Notes under the pieces: generated by a model | Databases searched by the model: none | Told to the model about the DNA's origin: nothing | What the model saw: the letters and a program-made list of their open reading frames with translations, nothing else | NCBI RefSeq assembly: GCF_000821085.1 | Contig: NZ_CCXR01000001.1 | Coordinates: forward strand, 2,563,001-2,627,000 | From: Bacillus sp. B-jedd | Lineage (GTDB): Bacteria > Bacillota > Bacilli > Bacillales > Cytobacillaceae | Direction of reading: 5' to 3' | Length of the DNA stretch: 64,000 bases | In this document: positions 30,743 through 38,980 of the stretch, piece by piece | Layout of the letters: every line of letters starts with the position of its first letter | Position numbering within the stretch: the first letter of the stretch is position 1 | Program-made: the position numbers and the translations under genes

Positions 30743-30762
30743 GGGCCGCGGGAATGCGGCCC
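30743..30762 (-). repeat. GC-rich hairpin between ccmD and the ccmG-like gene
   Basis: GGGCCGC pairs perfectly with GCGGCCC across a 6-nt loop, inside a 102-bp gap that is much richer in G+C than its flanks. There is no T tail on either strand, so it is not a terminator; it could stabilise or process the operon RNA. Confidence 0.5.
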
Positions 30763-30773
30763 CGCCTGAAATC

Positions 30774-30899
30774 CTATTTATCATGAAGCTTTAAAAATTC
30801 TATTTCTTTTTTCAGGCTGCTTTGGCGTTTTCCCAAAATCACCAGATATCCAAAGATAATGATCCAGGCTACTGAATAAGCTGCATACATGTATGTCAT
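30774..30899 (-). CDS. ccmD: CcmD-like small haem-exporter subunit
   Basis: A 41-residue reading frame, below usual length cut-offs, from the ATG at 30899 with AGGAGG about 6 nt upstream. It has one membrane helix (about 6-22, VAWIIIFGYLVILG) followed by a basic, charged tail, the CcmD pattern. In System I, CcmD joins CcmA, CcmB and CcmC to release haem-loaded CcmE. It lies 11 nt after ccmC, as in other ccm operons. Confidence 0.8.
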   Translation of the reverse strand: MTYMYAAYSVAWIIIFGYLVILGKRQSSLKKEIEFLKLHDK

Positions 30900-30910
30900 G
30901 TTAATTCCTC

Positions 30911-31672
30911 CTAATTTTCAATAGATTCCCTTAATTTCTCTTTATACTTGGCGACTTTTATTTTCATGTTTTCCAAGGTGACACCCTTGTTCAGCAGGTA
31001 TGCGTAGAAGAAAGTCAGTGCCGCGATGGTAGCTAGCAGGGCAACAAGCATCGTACTATCAATACCGCCTCCTTTTTGGGAAGGGCCTTCACCGAAGACA
31101 ATTGGATGAAATTTTGAATTCCACCAGCGGATCGCGAACCAGACAATTGGCACATCTGCGAAGCCAATGATGCCAAATACCGCGGCGAGCCTTGCTTTTT
31201 TCTCCCAAACTCCGTCCATTTTGTGAATCATAATGTAGGCGACATACACAAACCAAAGGATTAACGTCGTAGTCAGGCGTGGCTCCCATGCCCACCATGT
31301 ATTCCAGGATGACTTTGCCCAAATCGGCCCAGTTGTTAGTACGATCGTTGTGAAGACAACACCAATTTCAGCCGAGACAAATGCATACGTATCAAAAATT
31401 CGCTTCCTTTTAATTAAGAACAGTACACTGAAAACAAAAGTTACGAAAAAAGAGAGGAAACCGGTCCAGGCAGAAGCAACATGGATATAAAAGATTTTCT
31501 GGACGGCTCCCATTGTTACTTCAAGCTTGGCATACATAAATATTAAATAAATGGCAGCCATTACCGACGCAACCGAAGCCCCGAAGAGAAGTTTGTTCCA
31601 TACTGGCTTCCCAATCGTTTTCGGGCTGGCCGGGCTGAGTGGCGCATGTTGTTTTTCGAGATTCACACTCAT
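30911..31672 (-). CDS. ccmC: CcmC haem-handling membrane protein
   Basis: 253 residues, six predicted membrane helices. The tryptophan-rich haem motif WWAWEPRLT is at 126-134 and the two external His ligands are at H64 (FYIHVAS) and H189 (KFHP). CcmC loads haem onto CcmE at the outer face of the membrane. It could be confused with CcsA/ResC of System II, but the size, the WWxWEPRLT form and the flanking ccmB, ccmA and ccmD fix it as CcmC. Confidence 0.95.
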   Translation of the reverse strand: MSVNLEKQHAPLSPASPKTIGKPVWNKLLFGASVASVMAAIYLIFMYAKLEVTMGAVQKIFYIHVASAWTGFLSFFVTFVFSVLFLIKRKRIFDTYAFVSAEIGVVFTTIVLTTGPIWAKSSWNTWWAWEPRLTTTLILWFVYVAYIMIHKMDGVWEKKARLAAVFGIIGFADVPIVWFAIRWWNSKFHPIVFGEGPSQKGGGIDSTMLVALLATIAALTFFYAYLLNKGVTLENMKIKVAKYKEKLRESIEN

Positions 31673-31675
31673 CTC

Positions 31676-32356
31676 CTATACCTCCAACACATAGTCTATT
31701 AACAAAAAGCAAAGGACAAAGAAGATCACATCATAGGCTCCGATCAGCTGCATCCATGCAAGGGCAGTTGGTAACTTTTCAATATTCGTCAGAATGATTT
31801 TAGTAGACTGGACGGCTCCAATTAGAATAGGGCTCGTAATCGGGAACAATAGCAGCGGCAAAAGCATTTCACTGCTCCTTGAGTTTGCAGCCAGAGCCGC
31901 CAGGAAAGTCCCCGTTGCTATAAATCCAAAGCTTCCTATGAAAAGAACCAAAACGAAATACGGAAAGCTTCCCATATATTTAAAATCGAATAGCAGGAAT
32001 AAAAACGGCAGAGCGACAATTTCGACAATCAGGATCATCGCAAAATTGGCCATCATTTTGCCAAGGTAAATGCTGGATGCTTCCATAGGGGCAATCAGAA
32101 GCCCTTGTATGGAGTCATTTCTTTGTTCCGAGATGAATGAGCGATTCAAGCCCAATATCCCGGAAAAGACGATGATTACCCATATGACTCCGGGAACCAC
32201 AGCTTTGGTCAAATTGTTTTGCGGGTCAAATGCAATGCTGAAAATTAAAATGACCAGTCCAGCGAAAATCAACATTGTCGCCAGGACCTGTTTTGTTTTT
32301 AATTCGGACTTTAAATCTTTCGATGCCAGCAAGAGGGCAGGTTTGATTATATTCAT
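31676..32356 (-). CDS. ccmB: CcmB, membrane subunit of the haem-release ABC transporter
   Basis: 226 residues with about six membrane helices and the typical N-terminus ALLLASKDLKSELKTKQVLATMLIFAGLVILIF. It partners CcmA; their ATPase cycle frees holo-CcmE from CcmC. It overlaps ccmA by 4 nt (ATGA) and precedes ccmC by 3 nt. Confidence 0.93.
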   Translation of the reverse strand: MNIIKPALLLASKDLKSELKTKQVLATMLIFAGLVILIFSIAFDPQNNLTKAVVPGVIWVIIVFSGILGLNRSFISEQRNDSIQGLLIAPMEASSIYLGKMMANFAMILIVEIVALPFLFLLFDFKYMGSFPYFVLVLFIGSFGFIATGTFLAALAANSRSSEMLLPLLLFPITSPILIGAVQSTKIILTNIEKLPTALAWMQLIGAYDVIFFVLCFLLIDYVLEV

Positions 32357-33057
32357 GACACTCCCTCCACCTGGTAAAGATATTTTTCATTAAGCGTGCT
32401 GACTTTTTTATCCATCAGTACAAAATCGTCGGCGATTTTCCCGTTTTTGATAATGACGATTCTGTCGCAGATTTCAGCAGCCTGATTAAAATCATGGGTA
32501 ACCATTAAGGTAGTAACTCCCTTTGCCTTCATTCCCAAAATGACGTTATTCAGGATTGTGATTGCACTCTGGTCAAGCCCTGTATGGGGCTCATCAAGCA
32601 GAAGCAATTCGGGCTCATGAATAATTGCCCTCGCGATCGCAATCCGTTGGATCATCCCCCGGGAAAAGTTCTTTACCGGTTCATTCAGGAAAAAGGACAA
32701 TCCGACTTCCTTAACGAGTTCTAAAGCCCTTTCCCTCGCATTTTCCACTCCGTAAAGATTTCCGAAGAAAACAAGGTTTTCAAGGGGGGAATAGTGGTCA
32801 TAGAGCAAACTGGAGTGAGGAAGATAACCAAACAGTTTCTTGATCTCCGCCTGATTCTTTTTTAAATCATATCCGCCGATGCTAACCTGGCCGGATGAAG
32901 GCTTTATCAAGGTTGCAATCACTTTTAAAAGTGTGCTTTTCCCTGCGCCATTCGGACCGAGAATCCCGACTGTTTCCCCTTTTTCAATGGAGAGGTCGAT
33001 TCCCCTTAGGATCATTTTGTCGTCTGCCTGTTTTGTCAGCTTTTTAATTTCAATCAC
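32353..33057 (-). CDS. ccmA: CcmA, ATPase subunit of the haem-release ABC transporter
   Basis: 234 residues. ABC ATPase with Walker A GPNGAGKSTLLK, Q-loop, signature NFSRGMIQR (a degenerate LSxGxxQR), Walker B LLLLDEPHTGLD and switch His in MVTHDF. Sequence alone gives only an ABC ATPase; the overlap with ccmB and the adjacent ccmC define its role. Confidence 0.93.
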   Translation of the reverse strand: MIEIKKLTKQADDKMILRGIDLSIEKGETVGILGPNGAGKSTLLKVIATLIKPSSGQVSIGGYDLKKNQAEIKKLFGYLPHSSLLYDHYSPLENLVFFGNLYGVENARERALELVKEVGLSFFLNEPVKNFSRGMIQRIAIARAIIHEPELLLLDEPHTGLDQSAITILNNVILGMKAKGVTTLMVTHDFNQAAEICDRIVIIKNGKIADDFVLMDKKVSTLNEKYLYQVEGVS

Positions 33058-33079
33058 TTAGGACCCTCCCACCCGGCTG

Positions 33080-34072
33080 TTACTCTACGAACCTCTTAAG
33101 TCCCAGCTTCACTTTTACTAGGTGCTGCTTATAAGCTTCAATTTTTGCGTTGTATTCTTCTTCGGATAGCAAGCCGTTTCCGTACGTCTCTTCCAGTTCA
33201 AGAATTTTATCCATAATTGTGTTTTGTTTCGCCATTAGCAGTTTAAATGCTTTTTCATCTGAATTATTTTCAAGCTTTTCAGCTTCCGCTCTGTTTTTTA
33301 TCCTGAAATAGGAAAAATAAGAAATAGCGGCAATCAGGATCGCGCCTAGCACAATCATTAAAATGTGCGGGTCAAAGCTTTTCAGCGGTGATTGGTACCA
33401 CATTCTCAAATGGCCCGGGTTATGGAACGATGGCGATTGGCGGGTAATCCCGCTTTCGTTTCCACTTGACTTGGCACCCGCCTGCTGCAGTTGGCCTGCA
33501 TCTGGCTGAACATCCTTGTTGTAAATCATTGTTATCGGTTCATTAGCGGGAATTCCTTCAAGACTGTATCCAACATACTTTTGGTCCTCAAAGTTGAAAA
33601 GCCCCTGGTTGGTGGCATTCGCCCCCTTGAACTCTATGCTTCCCATACCTTCAGGAACAAGGACCTGCATCATTTGGACCGGGTAATCAAATGCCAGGTT
33701 GATATCTTTTCCAGCCGGCATCCTATAGCTGTATGGAAGGACGATTGTCTGGTTGGCTGGCAGGGGGTCGGTAGTTATGAATCCCTTGTCAGTTTGCTTG
33801 GATGCTATTTTGCCATCCAGGAAATTAAGTCCAGTGCTTCCCTCTGGCAGAGTAACTGTCAGTACTGCCTCGCCTTTCCCTTCCCCCTTATAATCCGAGG
33901 ATCCCAAGTTCGTGTAATTGACCATATTCATCATGTTTGTGGAACCGTCTTCCGCCGGACTGACAACTAGATAATGCATATCAATCGTTATATTTGCCTC
34001 CGCTGCCTTGACCCCGCCAGACGGGGCCAGAAGCGCTAGGGCCAGGAGGAAAACGGTGATTTTTTTAATCAC
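33080..34072 (-). CDS. Unknown exported membrane protein of the ccm operon (A)
   Basis: 330 residues. A signal peptide (1-23, ending VKA-AEA), an external beta-rich domain (about 25-190), a membrane helix (236-256) and a cytoplasmic tail (257-330) whose end, GLLSEEEYNAKIEAYKQHLVK, looks like a SHOCT-type helix pair. A His-rich juxtamembrane patch (H217, H221, H236) lies outside the membrane. No known ccm subunit has this layout. It is cotranscribed between ccmI-like and ccmA, overlapping the former by 4 nt, so a job in cytochrome c maturation is inferred. It shares architecture with the protein at 37437-38480. Confidence 0.8.
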   Translation of the reverse strand: MIKKITVFLLALALLAPSGGVKAAEANITIDMHYLVVSPAEDGSTNMMNMVNYTNLGSSDYKGEGKGEAVLTVTLPEGSTGLNFLDGKIASKQTDKGFITTDPLPANQTIVLPYSYRMPAGKDINLAFDYPVQMMQVLVPEGMGSIEFKGANATNQGLFNFEDQKYVGYSLEGIPANEPITMIYNKDVQPDAGQLQQAGAKSSGNESGITRQSPSFHNPGHLRMWYQSPLKSFDPHILMIVLGAILIAAISYFSYFRIKNRAEAEKLENNSDEKAFKLLMAKQNTIMDKILELEETYGNGLLSEEEYNAKIEAYKQHLVKVKLGLKRFVE

Positions 34073-34449
34073 TTTTCTTCCTCCCTTTTCCTCTTTTGTT
34101 TCATTGAGGCTTCAATTTCACGTTCTACCTCGGCCATTAGCTCATCATCGATTTTGCTGCTTTCGGCCTTTTCTTCATCACGCATGATTTTGGCAACCTG
34201 TGATTCGTATTGCTTCTTCAATTGGCGATAATCGCTTTCAGACATTTTATCCATTTTGTATTCAAATTCAATTTCGTTCAAGGTAGTCAGCAATGCCTCT
34301 TTTGTCCCTGCATTCGTATGGCTTTTCTTTGTATGGTCCAGGAAAGAATCTTCCTTGAACAGCGGCATCAATACCAGATAAAGGCAGCCAAGGACAAACA
34401 CAGCGGTCAGGAGCATTGAGATAATTGAAATGCCTTCCATTATGTTCAC
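34069..34449 (-). CDS. CcmI-like membrane protein
   Basis: 126 residues. One N-terminal membrane helix (about 8-30) and a cytoplasmic charged helical region. The stretch ALLTTLNEIEFEYKMDKMSESDYRQLKKQYESQ follows the pattern of the CcmI/CycH membrane module (L-x-E-L/I-E-x-D ... G-x-I-S-x-x-x-Y-x-x-L). It lacks the long TPR domain that holds apocytochromes in proteobacterial CcmI. It sits between ccmH and the unknown gene A. Assignment by pattern and position; moderate. Confidence 0.65.
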   Translation of the reverse strand: MNIMEGISIISMLLTAVFVLGCLYLVLMPLFKEDSFLDHTKKSHTNAGTKEALLTTLNEIEFEYKMDKMSESDYRQLKKQYESQVAKIMRDEEKAESSKIDDELMAEVEREIEASMKQKRKREEEK

Positions 34450-34452
34450 ATC

Positions 34453-34956
34453 CTAAAGATACTTTTTTCGTTCCTCATCAATGATTGAAGAAAGGATTTC
34501 ATTCTCAACCTCATCCTGCCCGGTTAATTCATCGACTGGCACAGCAGCGCTCCCCTTCTTTTTCACCCATTTCCTGATGACAAAGAAAAGTGCTGTTCCC
34601 GCTCCGCCCAACGCGACAAAAGGAAGGATCCAGGCTGTCAGGCTAAAGCCTTCTTTTTCAGGAGCTGTCAGTATTTCCTCCCCGTAAATACCGATGTAGT
34701 ATTTCCGGATTTCGTCCTTATCCATGCCTTTATTCATCATATCTACGAGGTCTTTTTTAAATTCAACTGTCAGGTTACAAGTATTAGGATCACACTCATA
34801 ATGATCCTGCCCGCACCCGCAAGTGCAGGCAAACTGTGAAGCGACCGCTTTGAACTCCTTAGACTTGTAATCGAATTGTTTCGCATGTACCTGTGCCAGA
34901 GAACCCTGGAAGACAACCAGGAAGATCAGCAGCCCAGCATAAATTTTTTTCCACAT
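34453..34956 (-). CDS. ccmH: CcmH-like protein with unusual cysteine motif
   Basis: 167 residues from the ATG at 34956, 1 nt after the ccmF stop (GGAGG 9 nt upstream). A signal peptide (1-25) leads to an external three-helix domain (35-100) with FKKDLVDMMNKGMDKDEIRKYYIGIYGEEILTAPEKEG, the CcmH pattern, then a membrane helix (106-127) and a basic tail. Instead of the family LRCxxC it has C44-T-C46-G-C48 plus C55 and C60. CcmH normally resolves apocytochrome disulfides next to CcmF. The extra cysteines could bind a metal or form a different disulfide relay. Confidence 0.82.
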   Translation of the reverse strand: MWKKIYAGLLIFLVVFQGSLAQVHAKQFDYKSKEFKAVASQFACTCGCGQDHYECDPNTCNLTVEFKKDLVDMMNKGMDKDEIRKYYIGIYGEEILTAPEKEGFSLTAWILPFVALGGAGTALFFVIRKWVKKKGSAAVPVDELTGQDEVENEILSSIIDEERKKYL

Positions 34957-34957
34957 G

Positions 34958-36940
34958 CTACACAACCTCCCTGGATGCGCCTGTATATCTTGGGGTAACA
35001 TTTTGGAATCTGCCATTCCAGACGGCGAATATTGAACCCGCCACAATCAGGAATGAACCAAACCACATCCAAGTCATCATTGGGATGACTTTGACAATAA
35101 AGGTTGCACGGCCGTCATCCTCCCATGCGCTGAGGACAATATACAAATCTTCCTTCGCATTCGAGATGAGGGCTACCTCAGAAGAAGGCTGATCCCAGTT
35201 TCCGTAAAATACTTTTTCAACCTCATAATTACCTAGTCTTTTTCCATTTTTAAAAACGGTTAAGTCCGCATAGACGATATCATTTATTCCTTCTGATCTT
35301 TGATCAAGCTTGTCGTAGTTAATGCGATAATCATCGATTTCGATGGAATTGCCTATTTCGACAGTCTTCATGGTTTCATGGTCATAGTTTTGCGAGCCGA
35401 TGATTCCCAAAGCGATAAATGCGATTCCAAGGTGGACGATATACCCGCCATAACGCCGGCGATTTTTGGTCATTAATCTATACAGCGCGACAAAAGCATT
35501 TTCCCGGGTCATTTTCCTTCTGGCCTTGACCCCTCTGTAAAACTCGAGGTAATGGGTGATTAGAAGAAGGACGATGACGCCATTTCCAATAACAGCCCAA
35601 GCTTTCTGGATTCCGAGGATGACCATCAGTGCCATGGCCACTACTGCAAGAATTGCTGGGATCAGGAAGTTTTTCTTCAAATTTTTCACAGTCGATTTCT
35701 GCCATGCCAAAAGCGGACAAACAGCCATGACGAACATCATAGATAAGAGGATGGGCGCCTGGACCGCGTTGAAAAATGGAATGCCGACTGTAACTTTTGT
35801 GCCTCGCACCGCTTCGGATACAAGTGGGAAGATAGTGCCCCAGAAAACAGCGAACGCCGATCCGACAAGCAGAAGGTTATTAATCAGGAAGCTGCTTTCT
35901 TTCGAAACAAAGGAATTGAATTCCCCCGCGCTTCTTTTAATAAGGTTATAACGGCTCATCAGGACATACATCGCGCCAATGACAGCCACTCCCATGAAAA
36001 TCAGGAAGTATAGCCCCAGGTTCGAATTAGAAAAAGCGTGTACCGATGTCAAAACTCCGCTTCTTACAAGGAATGTTCCAAAGAGAGTCAGAGCGTACGA
36101 GATAATGATTAAGCTAATATTCCAGACTTTGAGCATATTCTTCCGTTCCTGGATCATGACCGAGTGAAGGAAGGCCGTTGCGGTCAGCCATGGCATGAAC
36201 GACGCGTTTTCGACCGGATCCCATGCCCAGTAACCGCCCCATCCTAGCTCAACATAAGCCCACTGGCCGCCGAAAATATTACCGAGGCTCAAAAACAGCC
36301 AGGCGATAATCGTCCATCTCCTGGTCATCTTAATCCAGAAGTCATCCATATTCTTCATAATCAATGCCGCCATCGCGAATGCAAATGGTACGGCAAGGCC
36401 GACATAACCAAGGTACAATGTGACCGGGTGGATAATCATTCCCGGATTCTGCAGCATCGGGTTAAGCCCTTTTCCCTCGAGTGGCACATTGGGGAGCAAG
36501 GCGAACGGCTTTGCTACAAACCCCAAGATCAGGAAGAAAAAGACTGCGTTTGCCATCAGAATGGACAAAATGTATGGAATCATAGGATTCCCTTTCATTT
36601 TCCTGGAGAAAACCACCATTACAATATAGAGTGTCAGAAAGAAAGTCCAAAGGAGCAACGAGCCCGCATTCCCGGCCCAAAGGGCAGTAAGCTTATAAAT
36701 AACTGGCAGTTCGCTACTTGTATAGTCATTGACATATTCATACTGGAATTGGGAAGTGCCGAGCAGATACATCAAGGAAATCATAGCCAGAGATGCACTT
36801 ATAAATAGGCCGACCGATGCCCCTTTACCGCTGTTTATTAGTTTCTGATTTTTAGTAACAATCCCGTAAGTCGTTGCCAGCAAAGCATAAACAGCCAAGG
36901 CGAGGCCTACATAGATTGTTGCGTTCGAGAATAAATACAT
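34958..36940 (-). CDS. ccmF: CcmF cytochrome c haem lyase subunit
   Basis: 660 residues, 14-15 membrane helices, full length. The tryptophan-rich WWD motif is GWGGYWAWDPVEN (234-246), with external His ligands H171 (IIHPVTLY) and H259 (TAFLHSVM). It attaches haem to CxxCH sites. A shadow of System II CcsA was considered, but the 660-residue size and long external C-terminal domain (about 490-635) are CcmF features. Confidence 0.96.
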   Translation of the reverse strand: MYLFSNATIYVGLALAVYALLATTYGIVTKNQKLINSGKGASVGLFISASLAMISLMYLLGTSQFQYEYVNDYTSSELPVIYKLTALWAGNAGSLLLWTFFLTLYIVMVVFSRKMKGNPMIPYILSILMANAVFFFLILGFVAKPFALLPNVPLEGKGLNPMLQNPGMIIHPVTLYLGYVGLAVPFAFAMAALIMKNMDDFWIKMTRRWTIIAWLFLSLGNIFGGQWAYVELGWGGYWAWDPVENASFMPWLTATAFLHSVMIQERKNMLKVWNISLIIISYALTLFGTFLVRSGVLTSVHAFSNSNLGLYFLIFMGVAVIGAMYVLMSRYNLIKRSAGEFNSFVSKESSFLINNLLLVGSAFAVFWGTIFPLVSEAVRGTKVTVGIPFFNAVQAPILLSMMFVMAVCPLLAWQKSTVKNLKKNFLIPAILAVVAMALMVILGIQKAWAVIGNGVIVLLLITHYLEFYRGVKARRKMTRENAFVALYRLMTKNRRRYGGYIVHLGIAFIALGIIGSQNYDHETMKTVEIGNSIEIDDYRINYDKLDQRSEGINDIVYADLTVFKNGKRLGNYEVEKVFYGNWDQPSSEVALISNAKEDLYIVLSAWEDDGRATFIVKVIPMMTWMWFGSFLIVAGSIFAVWNGRFQNVTPRYTGASREVV

Positions 36941-36967
36941 TTCGTCACCTTCTTTAGTGTTTGGCCT

Positions 36968-37423
36968 TTATTCTTCGTTGGAAGGCTTTTTATCGAGCTT
37001 TTCTTTATGCGCCTCCGGGTCGTAATTCTTCATGTCCTCGCCCTCGTATTTGGATGGGCAGCGTGTTTTGACGGTTTCTGCAGTAAAGTTATTTTTCCCT
37101 GTAGGTGAACCTTGAAGGATGGTGATGACTCCATCAGAAAAGTTATCCGGCCTAACCCCGTTATGGGTAACGTGCATAATATTTCCTTCATTGTCTTTTA
37201 CGTCGAACTTCAGCTCAATTTTGTCCGCATTCCATTTTATTGATTCTTCAACGAGCAATCCCTCGACAGTGACAAAATCTTCCTTGTATTTCTCCTGGTT
37301 TGCCAGAAGATCCTTCATCTTTAATTCAACCCCACTCGATCCAGGAGTTGCCGCCATTAATAGAAAAACAATTGCACTTGCTATAATAAAACCGCCTAGC
37401 ATAACTATTGTGTTCTTTTTCAT
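36968..37423 (-). CDS. ccmE: CcmE haem chaperone, CxxxY type
   Basis: 151 residues. An N-terminal membrane anchor (5-24) and an OB-fold beta barrel (about 30-115; VTVEGLLVEESIKW, GNIMHVTHNGVRPDNFSDG). The covalent haem site is C122-P-S-K-Y126 in place of the proteobacterial HxxxY. CxxxY CcmE proteins are known from archaea and Desulfovibrio. It receives haem from CcmC and passes it to CcmF. It lies 27 bp before ccmF. Confidence 0.92.
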   Translation of the reverse strand: MKKNTIVMLGGFIIASAIVFLLMAATPGSSGVELKMKDLLANQEKYKEDFVTVEGLLVEESIKWNADKIELKFDVKDNEGNIMHVTHNGVRPDNFSDGVITILQGSPTGKNNFTAETVKTRCPSKYEGEDMKNYDPEAHKEKLDKKPSNEE

Positions 37424-37436
37424 TTTCCGTTCCCCC

Positions 37437-38480
37437 TTAAATTAATTTTTTCACTTGTTCGTCATATGCTTCCTGGTCAATCTTGCCGCTTAGCAACTTT
37501 TTTCGCAGTTCTTTGAGTTCATCAGCATTGGATACTGTTTTCTTCTGCTTCGTAGAGGAAGACTTTGCAGCTGCTGATTTTTTGATCGGCTTTGGATTTT
37601 TCTTGATATCTGCCCGATTTCTAAGACCAAAGAAAATGAACATTCCCGCAATAATGATTGATGCGCCAATGATGACTCCTCCGGCAGCTCCTATAATCGG
37701 CCTGTCGCCGCCTCCGCCGTTAGTGCCGCCTGTTACTTGATCGGTCGCCGTTGTTCCATTATGGTTCTCATCGTTCGGCTTTTTGGATGTATCCATCATC
37801 GAAAGAGTTGAGGCATTCCCTTCTTTTTTATAGGAGATATTGTATTTGAAGGAATCCCCTTTTTTGGCTGTTTTTTGCTGATAAAACGCAATTTGCTCGC
37901 CATATTCGCTTTTCTGGGTATTTGCCGGTTTAGGATCCAGAACGATATCCGTCGATTTTAAAGGTGCGTAAATGATAACGTCCAATGTTTCAATGTCAGC
38001 TGCTGCGTTATATTCATAGATGAAGTTTTTCTTTTCTTTCACTTCAATAGGGTTGGAGTAGTACTCCACAACGAAGCTGTATGAGGCATTATTTTTAATT
38101 GGTTTCTCCGGAGTAAAACTGACGGTTCCCTGCTCTTTATTTACTTCGAATGGCCGTTGTACTTCAGGTTTGTCGGCGGATGGGAATTCAGCAACAAGAT
38201 AAACCTGAAAATTTTTCTCGCTTGCCGGAACTGGAATTTCTATCTTGCCGGCATAATCCTGTCCGGTTTTATTTTCAATTGTTCCATACAGGCCTACTAG
38301 CAAGGATGGATCTTCTTTAGGCCAATTTTCAGGGTAATCAAATTCAGGCATTACCTGAATCTGCATTTCCTTATATGGAAATTGCTCTGGCACAAATTTT
38401 CCCTCCGCACCCGCCGCGGAAGTGAAAATGATAAGTCCGGACGAAGCTATGAGTAATAGCGACAGCAGTTTTTTCAACAT
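37437..38480 (-). CDS. Unknown exported membrane protein of the ccm operon (B)
   Basis: 347 residues from the ATG at 38480 with GGAGG upstream; a longer frame lacking a ribosome site was rejected. Signal peptide (1-25), a beta-rich external domain (about 30-220), a low-complexity Gly/Asn/Thr linker (230-260), a membrane helix (262-285) and a Lys-rich cytoplasmic tail ending in a SHOCT-like element (ELKELRKKLLSGKIDQEAYDEQVKKLI). Same plan as the protein at 33080-34072. It is the first gene of the ccm operon, 13 bp before ccmE. Function unknown; a scaffold or haem/apocytochrome-binding role is inference only. Confidence 0.78.
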   Translation of the reverse strand: MLKKLLSLLLIASSGLIIFTSAAGAEGKFVPEQFPYKEMQIQVMPEFDYPENWPKEDPSLLVGLYGTIENKTGQDYAGKIEIPVPASEKNFQVYLVAEFPSADKPEVQRPFEVNKEQGTVSFTPEKPIKNNASYSFVVEYYSNPIEVKEKKNFIYEYNAAADIETLDVIIYAPLKSTDIVLDPKPANTQKSEYGEQIAFYQQKTAKKGDSFKYNISYKKEGNASTLSMMDTSKKPNDENHNGTTATDQVTGGTNGGGGDRPIIGAAGGVIIGASIIIAGMFIFFGLRNRADIKKNPKPIKKSAAAKSSSTKQKKTVSNADELKELRKKLLSGKIDQEAYDEQVKKLI

Positions 38481-38739
38481 ATAAATCCTCCTTGACTTCC
38501 TGGAAAGTAAATCACTAGGAAGTACTATTTTCCAATATAGTCCTCTTTGAAATAAATATAATCGACCGGCCATTCTATTTGTTGAGGCACTCTTGAACAT
38601 TTTGTTAAAGACAGGAAAACGTTGCGGTTTGGACAAAAAAACATCATAATTTGTTCACAATTAAATTTGAAGTTTCCTTTTTAGAAAAAACACATAAATT
38701 TTTCCATAAAAACAGTAGAAAAGAACTATTCAGACTGCT

Positions 38740-38769
38740 ATAATAATTTGTTTGTGAAATATTTAACAA
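38740..38769 (-). promoter_or_regulatory. Candidate ccm promoter overlapped by a Rex-like operator
   Basis: Minus strand TTGTTA (38764-38769), 18-bp spacer, TATTAT (38740-38745). The same bases on the plus strand, 38752-38769, read TTGTGAA-ATAT-TTAACAA, matching the Rex operator TTGTGAA-N4-TTCACAA at 13 of 14 fixed positions. The promoter would start about 250 nt before the first ccm gene. The rest of the 500-bp intergenic region (38481-38980) is AT-rich and has no gene. Confidence 0.5.
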
Positions 38770-38980
38770 TAGTATTTAAAATTCACACATGATCCTCTTC
38801 ACTTTTATAGTGTTTTCCATCTTCTTCATCTAAGGAATACTATAGTGCCTTATCTTTTTAACTAGTGATTCTCTTTATGAACTTTTCGTTACAGTTGCCT
38901 TTATTTCTCTTCATTCTCGTTGGAAGCTGTACCGGAAGGAAGCCGGTTCGATTATAATCAGGTCAAAGGCGGTGGTATTT

